The position numbers and the translations under genes were made by a program. DNA of 64,000 nucleotides from Poa pratensis (lineage: Eukaryota; Streptophyta; Magnoliopsida; Poales; Poaceae): positions 25,209,023-25,273,022 of the forward strand of contig CAMZMU010000111.1 of NCBI GenBank assembly GCA_947311845.1, in the 5' to 3' direction. The notes beneath the pieces are model-generated. The model did not search any database and was not told the origin of the DNA. It saw nothing but the letters and a program-made list of their open reading frames with translations. Numbering within the stretch: position 1 is the first letter of the stretch; each line of letters opens with the position of its first letter. This document shows positions 21,155 through 33,635 of this stretch, in pieces.

Positions 21155-23952
21155 TATTTGCTTCTTGATGCTCTTTTATATTCAACTCTTATACATATGA
21201 GAGCATCATCATCAAAATTATCATGCCTAGCTAAAAGGCTTTAAAGAAAAGCGCTTGTGGGAGACAACCCATTATTTTATTTCTGCAATTTTTGTTTTAT
21301 TTTTGAGTCAAGGTAATGCCTACTACTGTAGCAATACCTTTGTATCTTTAGTTTCTTGCATTGTTGTGCCAAGTAAAGTCTTTGATAGAAAGTTGATACT
21401 AGATTTGGATTTCTGCGCAGAAACAGATTTTTAGCTGTCACGAATTTGAGCTTTTCTCTCTGCAGAAAAATCGAAAAATTCTGAAAAAAATTCATGAGTA
21501 ATCCTCAGATATGTACGCAACTTTCATGCAACTGGAGCTTTTCCATCTGAGCATGTTAAGTGCCTCGAAAAAATTCGTCTTTACGGACTGTTCTGTTTTT
21601 GACAGATTCTGCCTTTTATTTCGCATTGCCTCTTTTACTGTGTTTGAGTGGATTTCTTTGCTCTATTAAATTTCAGTAGCCTTGGGTAATGTCCAGAAGT
21701 GTTGGGAATGATCGTGTCCTTGCTGAACATGTGAATTTTTGATTATGCACTAACCCTCTAATGAGATTGTTTTGAGTTTGGTGTGAAGGAAGTTTTCAAG
21801 GATCAAGAGAGGAGGATGATACAATATGATTAAGAAGAGTGAAAAGCCTAAGCTTGGGGATGCCCCCGTTGGTCATCCCCGCATATTTCAAGAAGACTCA
21901 AGCGTCTAAGCTTGGGGATGCCCAAGGCATCCCCTTCTTCATCAACAACTTATCAGGTCACCTCTAGTGAAACTATATTCCGTCACATCTTATGTGCTTT
22001 GCTTGGAGCGTCCGTGTGCTTTTATTTTCGTTTTGTTATTTTAGTTTTCTGAATAAATCGGATCCTAGCATGCTTGTGTGGGAGAGAGACACGCTCCGCT
22101 TTTTCATTTGAACACTTGTGTTCTTCGTTTATCTTTAATGTTCATGGCGAAAGCTGAAAGCCTCAGCATTGATTGTTATTTGGTTGGAAACAGAAAATGC
22201 TGCGTGTGGTAGTGGTATAGTAATAACTTGCATAGTCTTGTAGATCATTGAACTTTGATGACTTGATTCTTTGCAAATGTTTTGAGGTATTTAGATGGTA
22301 AAGCTTGCTGGTTAATTAAGTTAAAATTATGATTGGATAGTTGTCTTTAAGCTTGTACCGTACTACAAACTCTATTTAAATTGTTGAAGGTGTAGTTGGA
22401 CTTGATAGCTTTCCATGTCTAAAAGTGATTCGTAATAACTAAGTTGTGCTGAAGGTCGAGGGATCTAGCGGGGTACTTGTGCCATCGTGAACGGCCCTCC
22501 TTGGAGTGAATTTTAATCATGCTCTTAATGTTGAACCTGCTAGTTGTTTGCAATAAACTTGTGAGTTCTTTTTGACTAATGTTAAGCTACGGTTTTTGGC
22601 ACTTCCACCATCCATATTTGCTAGCCTCTTCGGTGCTGTGCATTGCCTTCTGCTCACATTGAGAGTTGTGCATACTTCGCCAGTACATCCAAACCCGTGG
22701 GAGGACTTTCTCTTGTTCTCCTACACATAAGCCCATCCATCTTCCTCAAAACAGCCACTATACCTACCTACCACAGCATTTCCATAGCTGTTCCGAGATA
22801 TATTGCCATGCAACTTCCATTTTACATTACATGACTTGTTGTCATTCATTATTTATATATTGCTTTGCATGATTCTATACAGCTGATGTGTGGTTTACCC
22901 ATGTTACGCTAGATCATTGCATATCCTGCTACACTGGCAGAGGCATACAGTTTACATCATGTTTTAGTTCGTTGTGAGTTATTTGTAACAAAAAGTGTGT
23001 TGTCATATTAGAGTGTTGCCCCTAAAAGTGAAAAGAGCCATGGAGGCCATCGAAAAGAGAAACAGAAAAAGGAAAAAAAAAATAGAAAAAAGAGAAAAAG
23101 AAAAAAAAAGAATAAAGAAAAAGGGGGCAGCATTACTATCCTTTATCCACACTTGTGCTCATGTTATAGCACCTGCAGTTTCATAGTCATCATTTTGTGC
23201 TCATGTTTAGCACCTATACTCCATGTGAGAGAGTTTTCATGTTTTACTAGTATAACTATGTGGGGAATTTACATTATAGAACTTGGGTTGTATATTCCAA
23301 TGATGAGCTTCCTCAAAAGTGCTCTAGGTCTTCGTGAGCAACCAAGTTGGATGCACCCCCACTAGTTCCATTGGAGAGCTTTCATACACATATAGCTCTA
23401 TGTGCATCCGTTGCATGGCAATCACTACTCCTTACATGGCTTCGATTATAAACTTCCTCTTGTCTAATGATCACTTATAGCTTTGTGAGACTTTCTTCCT
23501 TTGGCCTTCCAAACCCCCATTAATGTTCTCTTAGCCATAACATCCTGGTGTCAATACCAAATGCTTACGCTCACCGGTTGAGTAGACTTCGAAACAGTTG
23601 ATTCATGATGTTCATGTTTACTTGGCTGAATCCTTCTATGTTGTGAAAGATTACTTGATGCTTGGAATTGAAGGATAGAACTCCTACATTGGATACTAAA
23701 CACATCTTTAATGAACCTTGTACGGTTTCATGTCTTTAAAGCAATCATTCATGAAAACTTTTAGCTTGTTTAACTAACTTGTTTTGGTGTCTTTTATATC
23801 ATTATAAACTTTTGCTTTGAATGATTTGATCTTAGCTCATATGCTTTACAATAGTATTGATCAAGATTATGATGGTAGCATGTCACTTCAGAAATTATTC
23901 TTTTTATCGTTTACCTACTCGAGGGCGAGTAGGAACTAAGCTTGGGGATGCT
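21155..23952 (+). other. Element C 3' noncoding region
   Basis: This 2.8-kb stretch has no credible ORF and corresponds to 9627-12467 of element B, without the 43-base duplication. It holds stem-loops at 21856-21934, an A-rich purine run near 23060-23130, and AAGCTTGGGGATGC just before the 3' LTR. Confidence 0.75.
21856..21934 (+). other. Paired stem-loops (element C)
   Basis: The two hairpins match those of element B. GGGGATG pairs with CATCCCC (21856-21880), and GGGGATGCC pairs with GGCATCCCC (21914-21934). Each is preceded by AAGCTT. Confidence 0.7.
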
Positions 23953-24302
23953 TGATACGTCTCCAACGTATCTATAATTTCTTATGTTCCATGCTAGTTT
24001 TATGTCAATACCTACATGTTTTATTCACACTTTATAATGTTTTTATGCATTTTCTGGGACTAACCTATTAACAAGATGCCACAGTGCCAGTTCCCTGTTT
24101 TCTGCTGTTTTTGTTTCCAGAAAAGTACTTCTGCAAATATTCTCGGAATTGGACGAAACGAAAGCCCAAGGCCTTATTTTTTCCGGAGTGTTCCAGAAGA
24201 CCGAAGAGGAGTCGACGAAGGCCAGCAGGGGGCCCACACCATAGGCCGGCGCGGGGCCCCCCTCTGCCGCGCCGCCATATGGTGTGGGGGCCCTGCAGCC
24301 CC
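23953..24302 (+). repeat. Element C 3' LTR, first part
   Basis: The first 350 bases of the LTR run up to a cytosine tract after CCTGCAG, where element D is inserted. The remainder continues at 32389. Confidence 0.93.
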
Positions 24303-25624
24303 TGATACGTCTCCAACGTATCTATAATTTCTTACGTTCCATGCTAGTTTTATGACAATACCTACATGTTTTATTCACACTTTATAATGTTTTTATGCAT
24401 TTTCTGGAACTAACCTATTAACAAGATGCCACAGTGCCAGTTCCTGTTTTCTGCTGTTTTTAGTTTCAGAAAAGCTGTTCTGCAAATATTCTCGGAATTG
24501 GACGAAACAAAAACCCATATGCCTATTTTTCCCGGAGTGTTCCAGAAGTCCGAAGAGGAGACGAAGAGGGCCAGCAGGGGGCCGTCCCCACATAGCGGCG
24601 CGGCTGGGCCCACTGCCGCGCCGGCCCATGGGGAGCACGCCTCCTCGCTCCACCGACGTCGCCCCTTCGCCTATTTATTCCCCCTGACGCGAAAACCCTA
24701 AAATAACAAGTTATATTTCCAGAAGAGTTCCGCAGCGCCGCCGCCATCGACGACAAGTTTCGGGGGACAGAAGTCTCTGTTCCGGCACGCTGCCGGGACG
24801 GGGAAGTGCCCCCGGAGCCATCTCCATCGACTCCATCGCCATCTTCATCGCCGCTGCTGACTCCCATGATGAGGAGGGAGTAGTTCTCCCCCGAGGCTGA
24901 GGGCTCTACCGGTAGCTATGTGGTTCATCTCTCTCTCCCATGGTGTGATCTTTATGTGATCATGAGCTTTGTAATCTAGTTGAATATGTAGATGTTACTC
25001 TTTGTCAATTATGCCACTCTAGAGGTTACTTTAATATGAACTCCGGATTCACTCTCCACGGTGTAAAGGTGACAGTGTGTGCATCGTGTGTGATTCCTTT
25101 ATGACGTTGTGGAGCTTGTTTACTCCGGCTTGAGGTGTGCTTTTGCAGCCCTACACAATGAATGGTTTTCATTATCCAACAAGAGAGTGTTTGAGAGTAG
25201 CATTTATTTATTCAATTATGTGATCATTGTTGAGAGTGTCCACTAGTGAAAGTATGATCCCTAGGCCTTGTTTCTAAGCACTGAAACACCGTTTACAACA
25301 AGTTCTGCTACATGTTTGCTTGCTGCCATTTTTATTTCAGATTGCAATTACTACTTATAATCATCCATATTACTTGTATTTCACTATCTCTTCGCCGAAC
25401 TAGTGCACCTATACATCTGACAAGTGTATTAGGTGTGTTGGGGACACAAGAGACTTCTTGTATCTTAATTGCAGGGTTGCTTGAGAGGGATATCTTTGAC
25501 CTCTACCTCCCTGAGTTCGATAAACCTTGGGTGATTCACTTAAGGAAAACTTGCTGCTGTTTACAAACCTCTGCAGTTGGAGGCCCAACACTGTCTACAA
25601 GAATAGAAGCGTGCGTAGACATCA
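24303..25624 (+). repeat. Element D 5' LTR (1322 bp)
   Basis: It has the same termini as the B and C LTRs, but its U3 is distinct (for example TCTTACGTTCC at the start). It lacks the internal duplication of about 270 bp found in B and C. A TATA-like TATTTAT lies at 24672-24678. Confidence 0.94.
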
Positions 25625-25634
25625 AGCTATTTTC

Positions 25635-25652
25635 TGGCGCCATTGCCGGGGA
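25635..25652 (+). other. Element D primer binding site with one change
   Basis: It reads TGGCGCCATTGCCGGGGA, one base different from the B, C, A and F sites (A for G at the eighth position). Confidence 0.82.
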
Positions 25653-25733
25653 GGTAAGTGCTCGAAGGTATCTCCTTTAGATCCTGCAGTTGAATCTTTT
25701 TGTTTCTTGTTTTTATTTCACTAGTTAGGCTTA

Positions 25734-28470
25734 ATGGAAAACAACAAAAAAATTAGAGATCTTTATGAACTTTATATTGAATTAGGACATGATGCTTTTG
25801 AAGAGAAAATTAAAAAACCTATGGAGGCTTGTTTGCATAATAGTGGTAGTACTGTTATTAGTATGAATTTTTGGACACCATTATTGTTAATGCTATGGAA
25901 AAGCCCAAGCTTGGGGAAGCTAGTTTATATAAAAATAATCTCTTTTGCTCCTCAGCTTTGGATGAAATATTTTGCCTTGATAATGTTTTGTCTCCAATAT
26001 GTGATAATTCTAATGATGCTTGTGATATTTTAAATCCACCTACTGAAAGTATTGCTTTTGAAATACCTATGGAAATAGTTGAAATGGTTATAGATGAACC
26101 TTATGTAGGAGATGGAACAGTCCATCCAAGTGACCACTTGTTGAAACTTAAAGGATTTTGTGAGTTGTTTAAGCTTGCAGGTTTATCAAGAGAAAATGCC
26201 ATGAAGAAATTATTTCCATTGTCACTTAAGGACAAAGCAAGGGAGTGGTATGAGCTATTGGATGATCCTCATCATTCGGAGTGGAAGGAACTTGAATATC
26301 TCTTTTACTCTAAATTTTATCCTCCTTATGAATTGCATTTAGATAGGAATTACATTTATAATTTTTATCCTCATGATGGAGAAAGCATTGCTCGAGCTTG
26401 GGGAAGGCTGAAAACATTAATACTCAAATGTCCTAACCATGAGCTTCTGAGAAAATAATTGTTAATAATTTTTATGCAAGGCTTTCAGGACATTGTAAGG
26501 ATTATCTAGATGCCTGTTCAGAGGGCTCTTTCACAAGTAAGAAGGTTCAAGCTAGATGGGATCTTCTTGAAAGAATTCAAAACAATGCTGAAGATTGGGA
26601 GAATGACAAAGGTAAAGAATCAGGTATAAACTATGAATATGATTGCATTAAGTCTTTCGTTGAAACTGCTGGTTTTCAAGAGCTTTGTGCTAAATATGGT
26701 CTTGATTCTCATATTATTGTTGATTGTTTTAGAACCTTTGCTTCTCATATTAATGTTCCAAAAGAAAATTGGGACGTGTATCATGAACCTTTCAAAGACA
26801 CTTGCATGGAAAATGAAATTGTTGTTAATGATTGCAATAAACAAGCTCAAACTTCTGAAAATACTATTTCTTATAAGCATGTTAATTTTTGTGGAATGCA
26901 TAGACCTTGTGAAAAGAATCAAATCGAAGATGAATATTGTATCCATCATAGGAATGAAAAAACTAGAACATGGAACAGAGCTCTTGATGATCTTGGTGAA
27001 AAAGTTTGTGCCCTTTATCCTTTTATTTGTGAACTTTGCCATGAAGTGGGTCATTTCAATTTTCAATATTCTGGTCATGATGATAGTATTTCGAATTTAA
27101 TGAGTACTGCAAGTTTGTATTGTGATAACATGATCACTCCTAATCAGCATGATGAACTTACATTATTCTTGGGGTGTGAAGAGTTATCAAGAAAAACTTC
27201 TTTGTTAAATATGAGTGATCTTGATATGAATAGTGTGTTGCATGGATGTTATCTCTATTGTGTTAATAATTGCCATGCCAACACCTACATACAAAATATT
27301 ATAAAGGATGGGACTTTACCAAAATATGATAGGACTAATATGTGTTTTGTTCTTATTAATGAAAGAGAGGAATCCTCCCAAGTTTCTTCTGTTGTCTCTA
27401 ATACTAAACCAGATTATGTGGAGAAGCTTCCTTTCAAGCCTCTCCCTCCTAAAGAGGAAAAGAAGAAGAAAAAGGGAAAGAGGAAGAAGAAGAAGAGGAG
27501 TAAAAGGAGAGAGGAAACGGTATCTTCCCCTAAACATGTTGCTCATATTATGATTGATTCTTATAATTCTGAATTCGATGATTCTGAACTCGATGATGAA
27601 CCTATGCCTGTTACTTATATTAGTGATCATGATTGGGAAAAGCACACTTCTTTTGATATTGAAAATCTTTGGGGTACCAATTCTGAAAATGATGATGTTA
27701 ATAATTGCCATACTATTAGTACTATCCATGCTTCTTCCAATGATGATATGAAAAGCTCTAAGCTTGGGGATGAGGTGTTTGAAAATCCTTTTGCTACTGA
27801 TGATTATATGTTTGATACATCTCCTTCTAGTAAAAATGATGATATGTTTACAGATGAGCACACTTTGGAAGACAACTATTTTATTGCTTATGATGACACT
27901 ATGCCTCCAATCTTTGATAATTATTATAAAGAATACTATGACATAGGTTATAATTACAATCATCCTCATGAAACTTGTCATAATTATGGAAGGATTACCC
28001 AAAACCATCTCTCTAATATACAACTTGTCTATAATGTTCAAGTTCGTTATGATGATTGTGATATTTTCAGTCCATCTACTTTTGAGGATAAAATTCATTA
28101 TGATTATTCCATGCCTCCAATTTATGATGATTACAATGATGGATGTGATACTTTTACTCCCACTGCTACTAATAAAACTGTTTATGATTATGTGGAGAGA
28201 AATGATATTTTTATGCATGGTGATCATGATAAGAATGCTTTATGTGATAGTTATATTGTTGAGTTTATCAATGATGCCACTGAAAATTATTATGAGAGAG
28301 GGAGACATGGTTTCGTATATCTCAATAATATTAAGTCTCCTCTCTTTATGTCGAAAGTTTTGAAGTTGCACTTGTTTTGCCTTCCTATGCTAGTCACTTT
28401 GTGCTTCATTGATTTATTTTCTTACAAGATTCCTTTGCATAGGAAGTGGGGTAGACTTAAATGTGTTTGA
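25734..28470 (+). pseudogene. Element D gag-like gene, broken by two frameshifts and a lost zinc-knuckle cysteine
   Basis: This sequence follows the 909-codon gag of B and C. It starts with the same ATG but loses one base near 25869 and a second near 26447. The frame therefore shifts twice, and only the part from about 26776 to the stop reads on. The last Cys of the CCHC zinc knuckle is Tyr here (codon 27067-27069). The Lys-rich patch is longer (about 27448-27510, extra Lys/Arg codons). The hydrophobic C-terminal tail is kept. As it stands it cannot give a full gag protein. Since the LTR pair is nearly identical, the copy that gave rise to D may already have been defective and used gag from elsewhere. 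Alternatively, the breaks arose after insertion. Confidence 0.85.
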
Positions 28471-31065
28471 TATTTGCTTCTTGATGCTCTTTTATATTCA
28501 ACTCTTATACATATGAGAGCATCATCATCAAAATTATCATGCCTAGCTAAAAGGCTTTAAAGAAAAGCGCTTGTGGGAGACAACCCATTATTTTATTTCT
28601 GCAATTTTTGTTTTATTTTTGAGTCAAGGTTTTGCTGCTACTGTAGCAACACCTTTGTATCTTTATTTTCTTGCATTGTTGTGCCAAGTAAAGTCTTTGA
28701 TAAGAAAGTTGATACTAGATTTGGATTTCTGCGCAGAAACAGATTTGTTAGCTGTCACGGTTTTGAGCTTTTCTCTCTGTAGAAAATTCGAAAAATCCTG
28801 AAACAATTCATGAGTAATCCTCAGATATGTACGCAACTTTCATTCAACTGGAGCTTTTCCATCTGAGTATGTTAAGTGCCTCGAAAAATTCCGTCTTTAC
28901 GGACTGTTCTGTTTTTGACAGATTCTGCCTTTTATTTCGCATTGCCTCTTTTACTGTGTTTGAGTGGATTTCTTTACTCCATTAAATTTCAGTAGCCTTG
29001 GGTAATGTCCAGAAGTGTTGGGAATGATTGTGTCCTTGCTGAACATGTGAATTTTTGATTTATGCACTAACCCTCTAATGAGATTGCTTTGAGTTTGGTG
29101 TGAAGGAAGTTTTCAAGGATCAAGAGAGGAGGATGATATAATATGATCAAGAAGAGTGAAAAGTCAAAGCTTGGGGATGCCCCCGTGGTTCATCCCCACA
29201 TATTTCAAGAAGACTCAAGCGTCTAAGCTTGGGGATGCCCAAGGCATCCCCTTCTTCATCAACAAATTATCAGGTCACCTCTAGTGAAACTATATTTTAA
29301 TTCCGTCACATCTTATGTGCTTTACTTGGAGCGTCCGTGTGCTTTTATTTTTGTTTTGTTATTTTAGTTTTCTGAATAAAATCGGATCCCAGCTTGCTTG
29401 TGTTGGAGAGAGACACGCTCCGCTTTTTCATGTGAACACTTGTTCTTCGTTTTACTTTTTAGTATTCATGGCGAAAGCTGAAAGCCGCAGCATTTACTTA
29501 TTGATCATTTGGTTGGAAACAGAAAATGCTTCATGTGGTAGTTGGTATATTGTTTTGAATAATTTGATGCTTGGCAATTGTTTTGAGCTCTCAAGTAGAT
29601 CATGTTTAAGCTCTTGCATCATGTAGTTTAAGCCTATTAGTGGAGAACTACCGTAGAGCTTGTTGAAAATTGGTTTGCATGATTGGTCTCTCTAAGGTCT
29701 AGATATTTTCTGGTAAAAGTGTTTGAGCAACAAGGATGACAGTGTAGAGTCTTATAATGCTTGCAATACGTTCTTATGTAAGTCTTGCTGTCCGGTTTAT
29801 ACTTGTGTTTGCTTCAAACAACCTTGCTAGCCAAAGCCTTGTACTGAGAGGGAATGCTTCTCGTGCATCCAAAACCTTGAGCCAAAACCCATGCCATTTG
29901 TGTCCACCATAACTACCTATTATGTGGTATTTTTCTGCCATTCCAAGTAAATACTTCATGTGCTACCTTTAAACAATTCAAAAGCTACTATCTCTTATTT
30001 GTGTCAATGTTTTATAGCTCATGAGGAAGTATGTGGTGTTTTATCTTTCAATCTTGTCATTTACTCCGGACAGACTTTCACCAATGGACTAGTGGCATAT
30101 ACATCCGCTTATCCAATAATTTTGCAAAAAGAGCTGGCAACGGGGTGCCCAGCCCCAATTAATCAACTTTCATTAATAATTCTCTTCACATGTTTTGCCC
30201 TGATTTATCAGTAAGCAACTTAATTTTGAAATAGACACTCCTCCATGGTATGTGAAATGTTGGAAGGCACCCGAGGATTCGGTTAGCCATGGCTTGTGAA
30301 AGCAAAAGGTTGGGAGGAGTGTCATCTATAATTATCACTAAAATACATGTGTAAACAAAAGAGAAGAGGGATGATCTACCTTGCTGGTAGAGATAACGTC
30401 CTTCATGGGAGCCGCTCTTGAAAGTCTGGTTGACAAGGGGGTTAGAGTGCCCACTACCATTCGTTGACAACAACAAACACCTCTCAAAACTTTATTTTTA
30501 TGCTCTCTATATGATTTCAAAAACTTGAAAAGCTCTAGCACATGATTTAATCCCTGCTTCCCTCTGCGAAGGGCCTATCTTTTACTTTATGTTGAGTCAG
30601 TTTACCTACTTCTTTCTATCTTAGAAGCAAACACTTGTGTCAACTGTGTGCATTGATTCTTACATGCTTGCTTATTGCACTTATTATATTACTTTGTGTT
30701 GACAATTATCCATGAGATATGCATGTTGAAAGTTGAAAGCAATTGCTGAAACTTAAATCCTCCTTTGTGTTGCTTCAAAACCTTTTATTTAGAATCTATT
30801 GCTTTTTGAGTTAACTCTTATGCAAGACTTTTTGATACTTGTCTTGAAAGTACTATTCATGAAAAGTTTTGCTATATGATTCAGTTGTTTAGTCATTATC
30901 TATTTTGTTAGCAAACTATAGATCATTGCTTTGGATCACTTCATTCATCTCATATGCTTTACAATAGTGTTGATCAAGATTATGTTGGTAGCATGTCACT
31001 TCAGAAATTATTCTTTTTATCGTTTACCTACTCGAGGGCGAGTAGGAACTAAGCTTGGGGATGCT
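28471..31065 (+). other. Element D 3' noncoding region, mosaic
   Basis: Bases 28471 to about 29640 follow elements B and C. About 29640-30630 follow the reverse complement of 53125-53820 in element F, with shared landmarks such as AAAAAGAGCTGGCAACGGGG, TCATGGGAGCCGCTCTT and CCTCTGCGAAGGGCC. About 30960-31065 return to the B/C type, ending in AAGCTTGGGGATGC. No credible ORF is present. Confidence 0.75.
29173..29251 (+). other. Paired stem-loops (element D)
   Basis: The first hairpin pairs GGGGATG with CATCCCC (29173-29197). The second is the perfect 9-base-pair stem (29231-29251) seen in B and C. The loop and flanking bases differ from B and C while the stems are kept. Confidence 0.7.
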
Positions 31066-32388
31066 TGATACGTCTCCAACGTATCTATAATTTCTTACGT
31101 TCCATGCTAGTTTTATGACAATACCTACATGTTTTATTCACACTTTATAATGTTTTTATGCATTTTCTGGAACTAACCTATTAACAAGATGCCACAGTGC
31201 CAGTTCCTGTTTTCTGCTGTTTTTAGTTTCAGAAAAGCTGTTCTGCAAATATTCTCGGAATTGGACGAAACAAAAACCCATATGCCTATTTTTCCCGGAG
31301 TGTTCCAGAAGTCCGAAGAGGAGACGAAGAGGGCCAGCAGGGGGCCGTCCCCACATAGCGGCGCGGCTGGGCCCACTGCCGCGCCGGCCCATGGGGAGCA
31401 CGCCTCCTCGCTCCACCGACGTCGCCCCTTCGCCTATTTATTCCCCCTGACGCGAAAACCCTAAAATAACAAGTTATATTTCCAGAAGAGTTCCGCAGCG
31501 CCGCCGCCATCGACGACAAGTTTCGGGGGACAGAAGTCTCTGTTCCGGCACGCTGCCGGGACGGGGAAGTGCCCCCGGAGCCATCTCCATCGACTCCATC
31601 GCCATCTTCATCGCCGCTGCTGACTCCCATGATGAGGAGGGAGTAGTTCTCCCCCGAGGCTGAGGGCTCTACCGGTAGCTATGTGGTTCATCTCTCTCTC
31701 CCATGGTGTGATCTTTATGTGATCATGAGCTTTGTAATCTAGTTGAATATGTAGATGTTACTCTTTGTCAATTATGCCACTCTAGAGGTTACTTTAATAT
31801 GAACTCCGGATTCACTCTCCACGGTGTAAAGGTGACAGTGTGTGCATCGTGTGTGATTCCTTTATGACGTTGTGGAGCTTGTTTACTCCGGCTTGAGGTG
31901 TGCTTTTGCAGCCCTACACAATGAATGGTTTTCATTATCCAACAAGAGAGTGTTTGAGAGTAGCATTTATTTATTCAATTATGTGATCATTGTTGAGAGT
32001 GTCCACTAGTGAAAGTATGATCCCTAGGCCTTGTTTCTAAGCACTGAAACACCGTTTACAACAAGTTCTGCTACATGTTTGCTTGCTGCCATTTTTATTT
32101 CAGATTGCAATTACTACTTATAATCATCCATATTACTTGTATTTCACTATCTCTTCGCCGAACTAGTGCACCTATACATCTGACAAGTGTATTAGGTGTG
32201 TTGGGGACACAAGAGACTTCTTGTATCTTAATTGCAGGGTTGCTTGAGAGGGATATCTTTGACCTCTACCTCCCTGAGTTCGATAAACCTTGGGTGATTC
32301 ACTTGAGGGAAACTTGCTGCTGTTCTACAAACCTCTGCACTTGGAGGCCCAACACTGTCTACAAGAATAGAAGCGTGCGTAGACATCA
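31066..32388 (+). repeat. Element D 3' LTR (1323 bp)
   Basis: It matches 24303-25624 apart from a handful of changes near its end, and it is followed directly by the rest of the C LTR. Confidence 0.94.
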
Positions 32389-33635
32389 CCCCCCCGACGC
32401 TGCCCCTTCGCCTATATATTGCCCCCGACGCGAAAACTCTAGAGGAACAAGTCATATTCCAGAAAGGGTTCCGCAGCGCCGCCGCCATCGACGACAAGTT
32501 TCGGGGGACAGAAGTCTCTGTTCCGGCACGCTGCCGGGACGGGGAAGTGCCCCCGGAGCCATCTCCATCGACTCCATCGCCATCTTCATCGCCGCTGCTG
32601 ACTCCCATGATGAGGAGGGAGTAGTTCTCCCCCGAGGCTGAGGGCTCTACCGGTAGCTATGTGGTTCATCTCTCTCTCCCATGGTGTGATCTTTATGTGA
32701 TCATGTGTATTGCTAGTATCGCTGAATACATTAATAATGTTTATGCTACTCAAGTGATTTTGTCTAGTTTCTGGAGTCATTGTGACAACACAGTATCAAG
32801 GTGACAGTGTGGGTACTTGTGTGACTCTATGAATAATTTAGATATCTATCATGGCTTGTTCTTGGGAACTGTGGTGTTTGTTTACTCAGACTTTGAGGTG
32901 TGCTTTTGCAGCCCTACGCATAGTACTCTTGCTTCATCAAGAAGGAGAATAATCCCGAGCAGTATTTACTTGTGTTCAGTTGTGCTAATCTAGTTGAATA
33001 TGTAGATGTTACTCTTTATCTATTATGCACTCTATAGGTTACTTTAATATGAACTCCGGTACTCTCCACGGTGTAAAGGTGACAGTGTGTGCACCGTGTG
33101 TGATTCCTTTATGACGTTGTGGCGCTTGTTTACTCCGGCTTGAGGTGTGCTTTTGTAGCCCTACACAATGAATGGTGTTTGTTATCCAACAAGAGAGTGT
33201 TTAAGAGTAGCTTTTATTTATTCAGTTATGAGATCATTGTTGAGAGTGTCCACTAGTGAAAGTATGATCCCTAGGCCTTGTTTCTAAGCATTGAAACACC
33301 GTTTACAACAAGTTCTGCTACATGTTTGCTTGCTGCCATTTTTATTTCAGATTGCAATTACTACTTATAATCATCCATATTACTTGTATTTCACTATCTC
33401 TTCGCCGAACTAGTGCACCTATACATCTGACAAGTGTATTAGGTGTGTTGGGGACACAAGAGACTTCTTGTATCTTAATTGCAGGGTTGCTTGAGAGGGA
33501 TATCTTTGACCTCTACCTCCCTGAGTTCGATAAACCTTGGGTGATTCACTTAAGGGAAACTTGCTGCTGTTCTACAAACCTCTGCACTTGGAGGCCCAAC
33601 ACTGTCTACAAGAATAGAAGCGTGAGTAGACATCA
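32389..33635 (+). repeat. Element C 3' LTR, second part
   Basis: It resumes at the C-run and continues to AGACATCA at 33635. Together with 23953-24302 it gives one LTR of about 1592 bp. It is followed by CTCGG, the duplication of 16718-16722. Confidence 0.94.

Larger units (their letters stand above)
24303..32388 (+). mobile_element. Element D: chimeric non-autonomous LTR retrotransposon nested in the 3' LTR of C
   Basis: Its LTRs are 24303-25624 (1322 bp) and 31066-32388 (1323 bp). They differ by only about three substitutions and one indel, all seen near 25543-25577 versus 32305-32340. The insertion lies in a C-run (four Cs to the left, seven to the right), so the target duplication is CCCC or blurred. 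The first half of the internal region follows B and C. The part from about 29640 to 30630 follows element F instead. Confidence 0.93.
16723..33635 (+). mobile_element. Element C: young non-autonomous Athila/Sabrina-like LTR retrotransposon
   Basis: It is flanked by the perfect 5-bp duplication CTCGG (16718-16722 and 33636-33640). Its 5' LTR is 16723-18314, and its 3' LTR is split by element D into 23953-24302 and 32389-33635. Both LTRs are about 1592 bp and nearly identical; I noted a G/A change near 17377 versus 32698. The internal part closely follows that of element B. Without D it would span about 8.8 kb. Confidence 0.94.

Noticed and set aside
18315..23952. B and C as one duplicated genomic segment
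   Set aside because: C has its own perfect CTCGG duplication and different flanks, so it is an independent insertion.
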